A stretch of DNA of 31,235 nucleotides from Holdemanella porci (GTDB lineage Bacteria; Bacillota_I; Bacilli_A; Erysipelotrichales; Erysipelotrichaceae). Where the stretch lies: contig NZ_JAHQVB010000022.1 of the NCBI RefSeq assembly GCF_019052655.1, positions 1 to 31,235 of the forward strand. Direction: 5' to 3'. The position numbers and the translations under genes were made by a program. Below the pieces are notes generated by a model that did no database searches, was not told the DNA's origin, and saw nothing but the letters and a program-made list of their open reading frames with translations. Below, one piece after another: positions 5,782 to 16,219 of the stretch; position 1 is the first letter of the stretch; each line of letters starts with the position of its first letter.

Positions 5782-7671
5782 ATGTTCGATCATTTGTTTC
5801 AACCCATTAATATCAATGGAATGATTTTAAAAAATCGAATCATTGCGACACCTACAGGGGATGATTTTGAAGAAAAAGCTATGGGAGGTGCAGCCATGGT
5901 GATTGCGGGTCATGCCATTGTAGAACCAGGCAAATCAAGTTTTTCCAGTCCAGATGAACCCTACTTATTTTCAAAATATGAAAGGGAAAAGACTAGAGAA
6001 AGAGTTCTAAAAATTCATAAAGGTGGTGCTAAGGCATCAATTGAAATTTTCCATGGTGGACAAGATGCAAGAGTCCATGGATACGCGAAAGGGCCAAGTG
6101 AATTTGTTCGTGATGATGGTGTAGAAGTTAAAGAGATGGACGAAGAAATGATGGAGGAAACGTTAGATTGGTTTGCACAAACTGTACAAGGTGCTAAAAA
6201 AATTGGTTTTGATAGTATTTTCTTACATTTTGGTCATGGTTGGCTTCCTGCTCAATTTTTATCTCCACATTATAATCATCGTACAGATGAATATGGTGGA
6301 AGCATTGAAAATCGTTGTCGCTTTCCATTAAGAATTTTGGAAACTGTTCGAAAGGCAGTTGGGAATAATTATCCAATTGATATGCGAATTAGTGCATATG
6401 AATGGATTGAAGATTCAATTTCGTTTGAAGATGTTTTATACTTCTTGAAACAGGCTCAAAAATATGTAGATACAGTACAAGTTTCTTCGGGTATTGATAA
6501 AATTTTTGAGGCAAACGTTCATTGTATTACAACAAATTTAGAGGAAGCAATGCCGAATCTTAAATATGCGAAGAGAATCAAAGAAGAGCTTGATATTCCA
6601 GTTTCAATGGTAAGTGCCATTCTGACGCCTAAGATGGCGGATGAAATCATTGCAAAGGGATATGTAGATATGGTGGCTTTTGGTAGGTCTTTATTAGCTG
6701 ATCCATATTGGCCAAAAAAAGCAATGTTAGGACATCCTGAAGATATAGTACCTTGTTTGCGATGTTCAAATTGTTATCATATTGCAACCGATCATTGGAA
6801 TGTAGGATGTTCTGTAAATCCTAGATTTCATAATGAAAGCTTTGTTCCTTCACAAAGATGTATTGGTAAAACTTCTGAAAAGAAACATGTGGTAATTATT
6901 GGAGCGGGTCCAGCTGGATTAAAAGCAGCTATTACAGCATCAGATCGTGGTCATGATGTGACTTTAATTGAAAAAAGTAATTCTTTAGGTGGTTTATTAA
7001 AGGTTATTGCCAGTGAAAAACATAAAGAAGAAGTACAAAGATTATTGACATATTATCGAACACAAATTGAGAAGCGTTCGATTCGAGTCTTATTAAATAC
7101 TGAGGCTACTCCAAAAATGATTAAGGAATTAAATCCAGATTCTATCTTAATTGCGATGGGTGCAAAAGAAAGAATTCTTCCAATTCCTGGAATTGATAAT
7201 GAAAAGGTTGTATTGGCAACAAAAGCGATTCTAAATCCTGAAATGTTAGGCCAAAAGGTAGCAATTCTTGGTGGTGGAAGTATTGGTTGTGAGATTGCAT
7301 TAGAACTTGCAGAAGATGGAAAAGATGTCTCAGTAATAGAAGTAACAGATGTCTTGGCAGCTAATGCAAATTCGTTATATCGTGAGGCGTTAAGACAAAA
7401 ATTTTTACTTCATGATAATATTCGCTCTTTATTAAGTTGTAGTTGTACGAAGATTGAGGATGTGAATATTTGGTATAAGGATAAAGATGGAAATCAGTTG
7501 AATTTACCATACGATACTTTGATTTTATCGACTGGACTTGTTCCGCAGATTGATTTAGTTGAACAATTCTATGGTATTTGTAGAGATACGGTGGCGATTG
7601 GAGATTGCATTAGACCATCAAGTATAATGAATGCAAACTATGAAGGTTTTGTGAATGCTTTAAATATTTAA
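5782..7671 (+). CDS. Old Yellow Enzyme-type NAD(P)H:flavin oxidoreductase with 4Fe-4S and FAD domains
   Basis: The 629-residue product has the architecture of 2,4-dienoyl-CoA reductase, BaiCD/BaiH and daidzein-reductase-like enzymes. An FMN TIM barrel occupies about residues 1-325 (GHGWLPAQFLSPHYNHRTDE and YGGSIENRCRFPLRIL). A four-cysteine cluster motif follows at residues 325, 328, 331 and 343, spaced C-x2-C-x2-C-x11-C. Two Rossmann nucleotide-binding units follow (VVIIGAGPAGLKAA and VAILGGGSIGCEIALELAED). Such enzymes reduce activated C=C bonds. The Tyr that acts as proton donor in many relatives (HGY) is Trp here (residue 154). The ATG at 5782 is chosen for AAAGGAG at 5768-5774; a longer frame upstream has no ribosome binding site. 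It is the first gene of a beta-glucoside PTS operon, suggesting that it acts on the released aglycone (inference). Confidence 0.85.
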   Translation: MFDHLFQPININGMILKNRIIATPTGDDFEEKAMGGAAMVIAGHAIVEPGKSSFSSPDEPYLFSKYEREKTRERVLKIHKGGAKASIEIFHGGQDARVHGYAKGPSEFVRDDGVEVKEMDEEMMEETLDWFAQTVQGAKKIGFDSIFLHFGHGWLPAQFLSPHYNHRTDEYGGSIENRCRFPLRILETVRKAVGNNYPIDMRISAYEWIEDSISFEDVLYFLKQAQKYVDTVQVSSGIDKIFEANVHCITTNLEEAMPNLKYAKRIKEELDIPVSMVSAILTPKMADEIIAKGYVDMVAFGRSLLADPYWPKKAMLGHPEDIVPCLRCSNCYHIATDHWNVGCSVNPRFHNESFVPSQRCIGKTSEKKHVVIIGAGPAGLKAAITASDRGHDVTLIEKSNSLGGLLKVIASEKHKEEVQRLLTYYRTQIEKRSIRVLLNTEATPKMIKELNPDSILIAMGAKERILPIPGIDNEKVVLATKAILNPEMLGQKVAILGGGSIGCEIALELAEDGKDVSVIEVTDVLAANANSLYREALRQKFLLHDNIRSLLSCSCTKIEDVNIWYKDKDGNQLNLPYDTLILSTGLVPQIDLVEQFYGICRDTVAIGDCIRPSSIMNANYEGFVNALNI

Positions 7672-7701
7672 AAAGTTAGAATAGTAAAGGAGAGATGAAA
7701 A

Positions 7702-9072
7702 ATGAAAGATTATTCAACTTTGATTCAAGAAATAATTAAAGGAGTAGGCGGTACAGATAATATTGAAAACTGTATTCATTGTGCCACTCGATTACGATTT
7801 ACATTAAATGATGGAAGTAAGTTTGATGAGAAAGCATTGAAGAATGTAAAGGGAGTTCTTGGAACTTTAGTGAGTTCTGGATATTATCAAGTTTTAATTG
7901 GAACACATGTTACAGATGTATACAATCAATTGATGGAACTTCCTGAATTAAAAGCAAAAGGATTAACAGCATCAAAAGAAGTGGAAGTAAATGAAAAAGT
8001 AGGTTTGCTTGATCGTTTTTCTAGATTGATGTCAGATGTATATGCACCATATATTCCGCTTTTGGCTACAGGAGGTATTGCTTCAGGTCTTATTGGATTA
8101 CTTGCCAATATGGGACTTGTAGATAGTGCGGGACTTACATATCAAACATTCTATGCGATTTTCTATGCGTTGATTAACTTCTTCCCAATTTTATTAGCAT
8201 TTACAGCCGCGAAACACTTTAAATGTAATCAATATGTAGCTGTTACTTTAGGAGCTGTCATTATGTATCCAGGTGTTTCTAATTTGTTGGTTACGGGTGA
8301 AAAAGCTTCATTATTAGGTATTAATTTTACTGCATATAACTTTACAGGATCATTTATTCCTATTTTATTAGCTATTTTCTTTATGAGTTATTTTGAAAAA
8401 GCATTAAAGAAATATTTGCCACAAGTTACACAATTTATTTTAGTACCATTATTATGCTTAGTTGTTTTTGCTCCACTAACTATCTTGGTATTTGGACCTG
8501 TTGGTGGAATGATTGCAAATGGAATTACAGCTGTTTATAACTTGATTTGCGCAAATACAATTTTGGTAGGCGTTGTATTTGGTGCCTTCTTCTCATTGGT
8601 AATTCTACTTGGTATGCATTGGGCTATTACTCCAATTTTGTTAGGTGTTATGGCAGAACAAGGATTTGAACCTGCACTAGCTGCTGGTGGTATGGGTAAC
8701 TATGCTGCTTTAGGTATATGTTTGGCCGTCGCATTATTTGCTAAAAATGCGGGTGATAAAGCGACAGCTGGATCTGCAGCATTCACAAATGCTTTATGTG
8801 GAATCACAGAACCTGGACTTTATGGTATTATTTTGAGAAACAAATGGTTAATTGGATCTATGATTGTTTCTGGAGCTATTGGAGGTTTAATCTTAGGGAT
8901 TGGTAAAGTTGCAGCAACTAACTTTGCATTCTCTGGAATCTTAGCATTTAGTGGATGGTTTGGATGTGTGAACTTCCCAATGTATTGTATTGGTATTGTG
9001 GCAGCAATTTTAGTTGGATTTGTAACAACAGCATTCTTGTTAAAGAGCGGAAAAGTTAAAGAATTTGATTAA
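7702..9072 (+). CDS. PTS beta-glucoside-type EIIBC permease
   Basis: This membrane protein imports and phosphorylates a sugar or glucoside. The N-terminal EIIB domain (about residues 1-85) carries the phosphorylated cysteine in NCIHCATRLRF (Cys27). The EIIC domain (about residues 100-456) has roughly ten hydrophobic helices and the GITEPGLYGI motif (about residues 356-365) of the glucose/beta-glucoside superfamily. There is no fused EIIA; a separate EIIA gene lies at the end of the operon. AAAGGAG (7686-7692) precedes the ATG. Substrate cannot be read from the sequence, but the neighbouring 6-phospho-beta-glucosidase implies a beta-glucoside. The gene lies 30 bases after the flavoenzyme gene, so cotranscription is likely. 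Confidence 0.9.
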   Translation: MKDYSTLIQEIIKGVGGTDNIENCIHCATRLRFTLNDGSKFDEKALKNVKGVLGTLVSSGYYQVLIGTHVTDVYNQLMELPELKAKGLTASKEVEVNEKVGLLDRFSRLMSDVYAPYIPLLATGGIASGLIGLLANMGLVDSAGLTYQTFYAIFYALINFFPILLAFTAAKHFKCNQYVAVTLGAVIMYPGVSNLLVTGEKASLLGINFTAYNFTGSFIPILLAIFFMSYFEKALKKYLPQVTQFILVPLLCLVVFAPLTILVFGPVGGMIANGITAVYNLICANTILVGVVFGAFFSLVILLGMHWAITPILLGVMAEQGFEPALAAGGMGNYAALGICLAVALFAKNAGDKATAGSAAFTNALCGITEPGLYGIILRNKWLIGSMIVSGAIGGLILGIGKVAATNFAFSGILAFSGWFGCVNFPMYCIGIVAAILVGFVTTAFLLKSGKVKEFD

Positions 9073-9102
9073 AATTGTCCTAATTTAATTTAAGTTCTCT
9101 CC

Positions 9103-9130
9103 TTATACTGGTTACTGTATTTGATATAAT
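9103..9130 (+). promoter_or_regulatory. candidate internal promoter before the RpiR regulator
   Basis: A consensus TATAAT (9125-9130) lies 16 bases after TTATAC (9103-9108), and the regulator start is at 9167. This would allow rpiR, the glucosidase and EIIA to be transcribed separately from the first two genes. Confidence 0.5.
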
Positions 9131-9166
9131 GGAATTGTTAAGGTAATGATAGGGGGAGAACTTTTT

Positions 9167-11465
<2,299 letters not shown>

Positions 11466-11467
11466 AT

Positions 11468-11965
11468 ATGTTTAAGTTTTTTGAAAAGAAAGAAAAATTA
11501 GAACCATTAAATGTTGATGACACTTCTGTTGTCGCAATGGCGGAGGGTGAATTAATAGATATAAGTACAGTACCAGATGATATATTTTCAAAAAAATTAA
11601 TGGGAGAAACAACAGCGTTTGATTTTGGAAATGACAAAGTAACCCTTTGCTCTCCAGCCAATGGGACTTTATCTGTGCTATTTCCTACAGGACATGCTTT
11701 TGGAATTCAAATGAAGAATGGTATGGAATTATTGGTTCATATTGGCATTAATACAGTGGAAGCCAACGGAGATGGTTTTAAAGTCATGAATGTTAAACAA
11801 GGAGATGTTGTTAAAGCGGGACAACCAATTGTTGAAGTTGATTTTAAAAAGCTATCAAAAAAATATAATATAAATACAATGTTGATTATCACAAATAATT
11901 TAGATACGCCTGCTCAATTTACAGAACCAAAATCTGTTAAACGAGGGGATAGTGTGTTAAAGTAA
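11468..11965 (+). CDS. PTS EIIA, glucose/beta-glucoside family (EIIA-Glc type)
   Basis: The 165-residue cytoplasmic phosphocarrier receives phosphate from HPr and passes it to EIIB. Both conserved histidines are present: His76 in GHAFGIQ and the phosphorylated His91 in LLVHIGINTVEANGDGF. The closing motif KVMNVKQGDVVKAGQPIVEV is typical. It starts two bases after the glucosidase stop with only a weak purine-rich ribosome binding site, so translation probably depends on coupling. It supplies the domain missing from the EIIBC protein of the same operon. Confidence 0.93.
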   Translation: MFKFFEKKEKLEPLNVDDTSVVAMAEGELIDISTVPDDIFSKKLMGETTAFDFGNDKVTLCSPANGTLSVLFPTGHAFGIQMKNGMELLVHIGINTVEANGDGFKVMNVKQGDVVKAGQPIVEVDFKKLSKKYNINTMLIITNNLDTPAQFTEPKSVKRGDSVLK

Positions 11966-11967
11966 TT

Positions 11968-11996
11968 AAAAAGCATCTCTAGGGATGCTTTTTGTT
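11968..11996. terminator. terminator of the glucoside operon, probably bidirectional
   Basis: AAAAGCATC (11969-11977) pairs with GATGCTTTT (11984-11992) over a 6-base loop. The A and T flanks make it usable in both directions. It sits between the plus-strand EIIA gene and the convergent HU gene. Confidence 0.85.
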
Positions 11997-12002
11997 TTGA
12001 TA

Positions 12003-12287
12003 TTATTTATTAACGGCTTCTTTTAGAGCTTTGGCAATTTTGAACTTAACAGATTTGCTAGCTTCAATTTGAATCTTTTCTTTCGTTAGAGGATTAATTC
12101 CTTCTCTGGCTTTTCTTTCAGTGATTTCAAATTTTCCAAATCCTGCAAGATCTACCGTTTTTCCTTCACTTAAACCTTCAAAGATTTGTGTAAGTGCCAA
12201 GTCAACAACTTCAGTAATGTCTTTTTTAGTTAAATGAGAATCTTGGGCAATGTTTGAAATGATGTCCTTTTTAGTTAATTTTTCCAT
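12003..12287 (-). CDS. hup: HU-family DNA-binding protein
   Basis: HU is a small histone-like protein that bends and compacts DNA. The 94-residue product has the family layout: an N-terminal helical dimer region (MEKLTKKDIISNIAQDSHLT), GKTVDLAGFGKFEITERKAR leading into the DNA-binding arm, and REGINPLTKEKIQIEASKSV with the arm-tip Asn-Pro. AAAGGAG lies just upstream of the ATG. A promoter inside the end of the Nudix gene probably drives it alone. Confidence 0.95.
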   Translation of the reverse strand: MEKLTKKDIISNIAQDSHLTKKDITEVVDLALTQIFEGLSEGKTVDLAGFGKFEITERKAREGINPLTKEKIQIEASKSVKFKIAKALKEAVNK

Positions 12288-12310
12288 GTTTATAAGTCTC
12301 CTTTATATCC

Positions 12311-12856
12311 CTATAATAAGCCTTTTTTCACCATTAGCCAACCCATTAGATGAATTGGTTGAACAAATTCGTTGTTTTTAATTAAATCATTGATTTCATC
12401 TTCTGTATATTCTTTGACTTCTAAAAATTCTGTCGAATCTAGATGCTGATTCGATACTTTTTCACAATCATCGGCATAATATAAATACGCATAATTATCC
12501 GCTATGGTAGGATTGCTGGGAATGGTATATATATGTTTCCAGTGATCTGAAACGTAGCCTGTTTCTTCTTGTAGTTCACGCTTAGCTGCTAATAAGGCAC
12601 TTTCATGTTCGTTTCCTTCAATGCCACCCGCACAAAATTCAGTTGTTATTTTTTTTAGACCATGTCTGAATTGACGAACTGTTATATATTTATCATCTTT
12701 TGTTCTTGCGATAATCACGACAAAGTTTCTTCTTGAATAGTTATAGAAAGGGGAGAATTCCTTTCCGTCTGGAAGAATAAATGACTCTTTACGAAAGTCG
12801 ATCCATTCATCTTGTACAATATGTTCGGTTTTATTTAATTTCCAATTTAAATCCAT
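12311..12856 (-). CDS. Nudix hydrolase, ADP-ribose pyrophosphatase-like
   Basis: The 181-residue product has a Nudix box around residues 88-108, with GGIEGNEHESALLAAKREL followed by QEETGY. This is the metal-binding signature of enzymes that hydrolyse nucleoside diphosphates linked to another group. Residues before it (FRKESFILPDGKEFSPFYNY and TVRQFRHGLKK) resemble ADP-ribose pyrophosphatases. The spacing between the first glycines and the second Glu is slightly longer than the textbook Nudix pattern. The ATG at 12856 follows GGGTG at suitable spacing; a GTG three codons upstream coincides with the ribosome binding site. A TATAAT box (12878-12873, minus strand) sits very close to the start, implying a very short leader. 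Confidence 0.85.
   Translation of the reverse strand: MDLNWKLNKTEHIVQDEWIDFRKESFILPDGKEFSPFYNYSRRNFVVIIARTKDDKYITVRQFRHGLKKITTEFCAGGIEGNEHESALLAAKRELQEETGYVSDHWKHIYTIPSNPTIADNYAYLYYADDCEKVSNQHLDSTEFLEVKEYTEDEINDLIKNNEFVQPIHLMGWLMVKKGLL
12313..12341 (-). promoter_or_regulatory. candidate promoter of hup
   Basis: On the minus strand TTGGCT (12341-12336), a 17-base spacer and TATTAT (12318-12313) lie at the end of the Nudix gene, about 25 bases before the HU start. Confidence 0.5.
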
Positions 12857-12883
12857 TTTTATCACCCAAATTATTATAATCCA

Positions 12884-12918
12884 AATAAAAAAAATAGTGT
12901 AACCAAAGTTACACTATT
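12884..12918 (-). terminator. terminator of the ECF S-component gene
   Basis: A perfect 11-bp stem (AATAGTGTAAC with GTTACACTATT, 12893-12918) has a 4-base loop and, on the minus strand, is followed by eight T residues. It ends the minus-strand gene immediately upstream. Confidence 0.92.
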
Positions 12919-12924
12919 CATTGA

Positions 12925-13560
12925 CTATGCTTGTTGAGCAATTCCAACGTATCTTGAACTTAATGCAGTCGCTAAAGCCATGTTTGAAACAACAGCTACG
13001 ATGACTTCAGGAATCATATTTGTTCCTATGACACCAGCCATAACACCGTTCAATGCAGCTTGGCTAATGCCTAAAGCTTGTGAGTATTGAGGACCGAATA
13101 AGATAACGATCATCCCTAATACCATGATTGTGTGGCATACTGTCGCTACAGCTGCTGCAATACCTGCAGCGACTGGAGTATTCTTTGCGTATTTTTTCGC
13201 AAATTTAAATACATAACCAGCAATCACACCCAACAAAATACGTGGTACTAAAGCTATAACTAAACTAAAGAAGTTACCAGAAATTCCACCAACTGTGATA
13301 AATGGAGAGAAGACAAAGCTTGTGATTCCAGGTGTCATTGTAGCTCCAATTACGGAAGTACAACCAAATACGAATCCTAAGAAAGCACCGGCTGTAGGTC
13401 CCATTGTACTAGCCAAGATAATTACAGGCACGTGCATTAATGTAACACTTAATGCGTTGATACGTAAGTATCCAATTGGTGTTAAATACATGATGATTTC
13501 GATGGCTAAAAATAAAGCCAATAAGCACATCTGGCGTACTGATAGTTTTGATTTGTTCAT
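12925..13560 (-). CDS. ECF transporter S-component, substrate unknown
   Basis: The 211-residue membrane protein has about six hydrophobic helices and an N-terminus of the form KLSVRQMCLLALFLAIEIIM, followed by RINALSVTLMHVPVIILAST and GPTAGAFLGFVFGCTS. This is the pattern of small substrate-binding subunits of energy-coupling factor transporters for vitamins and related micronutrients. It resembles pantothenate- or folate-type S-components only in general layout, so no substrate is given. AGGAGG lies five bases before the ATG. The gene is monocistronic, with its own leader of about 120 bases and a strong terminator. The ATPase and EcfT subunits are not nearby, as is common for group II ECF systems. 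Confidence 0.85.
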   Translation of the reverse strand: MNKSKLSVRQMCLLALFLAIEIIMYLTPIGYLRINALSVTLMHVPVIILASTMGPTAGAFLGFVFGCTSVIGATMTPGITSFVFSPFITVGGISGNFFSLVIALVPRILLGVIAGYVFKFAKKYAKNTPVAAGIAAAVATVCHTIMVLGMIVILFGPQYSQALGISQAALNGVMAGVIGTNMIPEVIVAVVSNMALATALSSRYVGIAQQA

Positions 13561-13681
13561 ATTTCCTCCTACTTTCGTTTCTTTTTAAGAATACGATGTA
13601 ACTAATCGAATTGATATCTTCATACATAGATTATGGTCCTTAGATCCATATCCACAAAAAAACATCTTCAATAGTTTACAA
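13561..13681 (-). promoter_or_regulatory. leader of the ECF S-component gene
   Basis: This non-coding stretch lies between the htrA terminator and the S-component start. On the minus strand it holds a 5-bp hairpin, TATGG/CCATA (13650-13632, 9-base loop), then an AT-rich stretch up to AGGAGG. S-component genes are often controlled by riboswitches, but no known class is recognised here. Confidence 0.3.
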
Positions 13682-13712
13682 CAAAAAAAAACAGGAATCA
13701 AGTCCCTGTTTT
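13682..13712 (-). terminator. terminator of htrA
   Basis: On the minus strand AACAGG (13710-13705) and CCTGTT (13695-13690) form the stem, followed by a run of eight or more T residues. The stem adjoins the stop codon of htrA. Confidence 0.8.
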
Positions 13713-14688
13713 AGTTCCAAAAATCAAATGGAGAAGAATAATCATCCGCATCATTGTTATAATAAGAAGATTGATTTGATGACTTACTTACATCTTTTCC
13801 TTCAAGCATAGTATTGATTGAATCTTTGACATCGCTGATCGCAATCGCATAGCCCATACCTTCTACATTCGTATCACTTAATTTGGCTGAGTTGATGCCA
13901 ATCAATTCACCACTCATATTCAATAATGCTCCACCCGAGTTTCCTGGGTTAATAGCTGCATCGGTTTGAATATACGATTGTGATTTGTCTGTATCTGAAC
14001 TTGTTGAAACACTACGATTTGTAGCCGATACAATACCTGTTGTAACACTTTGACCATAACCTAAAGCATTACCAATCGCAACGACTTGTTCACCGACTTG
14101 TAGTTTGTCACTATCTCCAATTGTCGCAATCGCAATTTGTTTTAAAGTATCTTCACTTAAATCACTTGTCTTAATCGATATCACAGCTAAGTCACGATCT
14201 GCATCTACACCTTTTACTGTGGCTTCAACATTTGTATTATCCGCTAATGTACAAGTAAGTGTAGTTGCACCTTCAATGACATGATAGTTTGTCAAAATAT
14301 CGATTTCACCATTCTTTTTATTAATGATAACACCACTACCGACACTTGTACTTTCTTGTTGCGTAAACGGATTGCTTCTTGAGTTATTTCCATACATACT
14401 AAAATAATTTTGTACATCTGATACCGAAACATTGGTAATCGATACAATACTAGGCATACAATTTTGAGCGACTGCACTCACATTTGAAGTCGTTGAACTT
14501 GAAGTTTTCACAACATTTGTACTTTGAAGTGTTGTATCTTGTTTATTATAGTTATCAACCACATAGTTGACACCTTGAAAACTTCCGGCCGCAACTACAC
14601 CAAATGTGGCCGCACTCAATACAAGCTTTGTACCTTTCTTTAATAATTTATGATTAGAATTTGGAATTTTTGGCATTTCATTTTTCAT
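13711..14688 (-). CDS. htrA: HtrA/DegP-like membrane-anchored serine protease without PDZ domain
   Basis: The 325-residue product has a hydrophobic N-terminal segment (about residues 22-38), a Ser/Thr-rich linker and a trypsin-like protease domain. The catalytic triad is visible as His136 in LTNYHVIEGA, Asp166 in DADRDLAVI and Ser251 in GNSGGALLN. HtrA proteases degrade misfolded exported proteins outside the membrane. Most have one or two C-terminal PDZ domains; here only about 40 residues, mostly Ser, Asn, Asp and Tyr, follow the protease domain, so the PDZ domain is absent. AGGAGG lies nine bases before the ATG, inside the loop of a perfect inverted repeat that may regulate it. The stop is followed directly by a terminator, so loss of a PDZ domain by a recent frameshift is unlikely. 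Confidence 0.9.
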   Translation of the reverse strand: MKNEMPKIPNSNHKLLKKGTKLVLSAATFGVVAAGSFQGVNYVVDNYNKQDTTLQSTNVVKTSSSTTSNVSAVAQNCMPSIVSITNVSVSDVQNYFSMYGNNSRSNPFTQQESTSVGSGVIINKKNGEIDILTNYHVIEGATTLTCTLADNTNVEATVKGVDADRDLAVISIKTSDLSEDTLKQIAIATIGDSDKLQVGEQVVAIGNALGYGQSVTTGIVSATNRSVSTSSDTDKSQSYIQTDAAINPGNSGGALLNMSGELIGINSAKLSDTNVEGMGYAIAISDVKDSINTMLEGKDVSKSSNQSSYYNNDADDYSSPFDFWN

Positions 14689-14689
14689 G

Positions 14690-14720
14690 TCCTTGTACCT
14701 CCTTATTTACAATACAAGGA
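14690..14720 (-). promoter_or_regulatory. inverted repeat around the htrA ribosome binding site
   Basis: TCCTTGTA and TACAAGGA form a perfect 8-bp inverted repeat with a 15-base centre that contains the htrA AGGAGG. The right arm ends one base before the ATG. It could be an mRNA hairpin or a DNA operator. It does not match CIRCE or CtsR sites. Confidence 0.45.
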
Positions 14721-14749
14721 TATCGCAATAAGCTTAAATGAACTTTAAA

Positions 14750-16204
14750 TTATTCCATATTTGTGTAACCCATTAAATACGTATCCACTTCTTTAGCACA
14801 CTCTTTACCTTCGTGAATAGCCCATACAACTAAGGATTGACCTCTATGACAATCTCCAGCTGTAAAGTATTTGTCTTTGACTTGATAAGAATTTGGTTGT
14901 GTCACAATCGTGTTTCTTTGTGAAGTTTCCAATTTAAAATTCTTCTTTAAATCATCTTCAACACCAATAAAACCAGCCGCAATCAATAATAAATCACAGT
15001 CTAAAATTTGTTCGGAACCCTTTACTTCTTCAAGTTTACCATTGTTAAAGTGGACTTTTACTGTCTTGATCTGTTTCAGATTTTGCTTTTCATCTAAAAT
15101 ACATTCCTTAATTGTTGTTTCGTAGATGCGAGGATCCTTTTTAAAGATGGCAATCGCTTCTTCTTGACCATAATCTGTCTTACAGATCTTTGGCCATTCG
15201 GGCCAAGGATTACTTTGAAGTCTTTCATCGGGTGCTTTAGGCATCATTTCAATTTGAACAACACTTGCACAACCCTGACGAATGCTTGTACCAACACAAT
15301 CATTTCCAGTATCTCCACCACCGACAATCACGACATGTTTATATTTGGCAGAAATTTCTTCTGTGTTATCCAACAAATGTTTCGTAGCCTTTGTAAGGTA
15401 GTCCACCGCAAAATAAATGCCATTACAATCACGATTCTTTACATTTAGATCACGAGCCTTTTTAGATCCAGTCGCAAAGACAATCGCATCATATTCTTTT
15501 TCCAATTCCTTTTTGGTGATGTCTTTACCTACATTCACATTGGTTTTAAAGATGATTCCTTCTTCCGAAAGTATTTCGAATCTTCTTTGAATGACTTTCT
15601 TTTCAAGCTTCATATTTGGAATGCCATACATCAATAAACCACCAATACGATCTTCTTTTTCAAAGACTGTCACAGAATGGCCTCTTCGATTTAAATCATG
15701 CGCAAGCGCAAGTCCTGCAGGCCCTGAACCAATGATGGCGACCTTTTTATCGGAGCGTACACTAGGAACATAAGGTGACATCCATTTGTTAGTATAGGCT
15801 GTTTCAATCGTATACAATTCATTTTCTTTGATTGTGACTGGTTCTTGGTCTAAACCATTCAAACAAGCTTTTTCGCAAAGAGCAGGGCAGACACGACCGG
15901 TAAATTCAGGGAATGGATTGGTTTTTAATAATCTTGATAACGCTCTTTTATCGTTGCCATTATAGATTTCATCATTCCATTCTGGAATTAAGTTATGTAA
16001 TGGGCAGCCTGTCACCATGTTTTTTAACTTAATAGCTGACTGACAAAAGGGAACGCCACAATTCATGCAGCGTGCACCTTGTTTACGTCTTGTTTCTTCA
16101 TCTAAAAAAGGATGAAATTCATTAAAGTTTGTGATACGAGAAAGAGGTTGGATGGCCTCGTTTTCTTGTCTTTCATATTCTAAAAATCCTGTTGGTTTTC
16201 CCAT
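14750..16204 (-). CDS. gltD: glutamate synthase (NADPH) small subunit
   Basis: The small subunit takes electrons from NADPH and passes them to GltB through FAD and iron-sulfur clusters. The 484-residue product has an N-terminal cysteine-rich region (CMNCGVPFCQ at about residues 46-55, GCPLHNLIPEW at about 66-76, and RVCPALCEKACLNG at about 104-117). FAD binding is shown by VAIIGSGPAGLALAHDLNRR (about residue 154 on) and EKEDRIGGLLMYGIPNMKL; NADPH binding by VVIVGGGDTGNDC. A C-terminal FAD-closing region is AGDCHRGQSLVVWAI. It is the last gene of the nitrogen operon, 15 bases after gltB. No clear terminator was seen before htrA, so some readthrough is possible. Confidence 0.96.
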   Translation of the reverse strand: MGKPTGFLEYERQENEAIQPLSRITNFNEFHPFLDEETRRKQGARCMNCGVPFCQSAIKLKNMVTGCPLHNLIPEWNDEIYNGNDKRALSRLLKTNPFPEFTGRVCPALCEKACLNGLDQEPVTIKENELYTIETAYTNKWMSPYVPSVRSDKKVAIIGSGPAGLALAHDLNRRGHSVTVFEKEDRIGGLLMYGIPNMKLEKKVIQRRFEILSEEGIIFKTNVNVGKDITKKELEKEYDAIVFATGSKKARDLNVKNRDCNGIYFAVDYLTKATKHLLDNTEEISAKYKHVVIVGGGDTGNDCVGTSIRQGCASVVQIEMMPKAPDERLQSNPWPEWPKICKTDYGQEEAIAIFKKDPRIYETTIKECILDEKQNLKQIKTVKVHFNNGKLEEVKGSEQILDCDLLLIAAGFIGVEDDLKKNFKLETSQRNTIVTQPNSYQVKDKYFTAGDCHRGQSLVVWAIHEGKECAKEVDTYLMGYTNME

Positions 16205-16219
16205 AATCTTTCATCCTTT

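Noticed and set aside
12884..12918. Perfect 11-bp inverted repeat considered as an operator
   Set aside because: The long T run on the minus strand directly after the S-component gene makes an intrinsic terminator the simpler explanation.
13295..13627. Plus- and minus-strand open frames around the ECF S-component start
   Set aside because: They are out-of-frame shadows of the membrane protein gene and its leader, with no ribosome binding sites.
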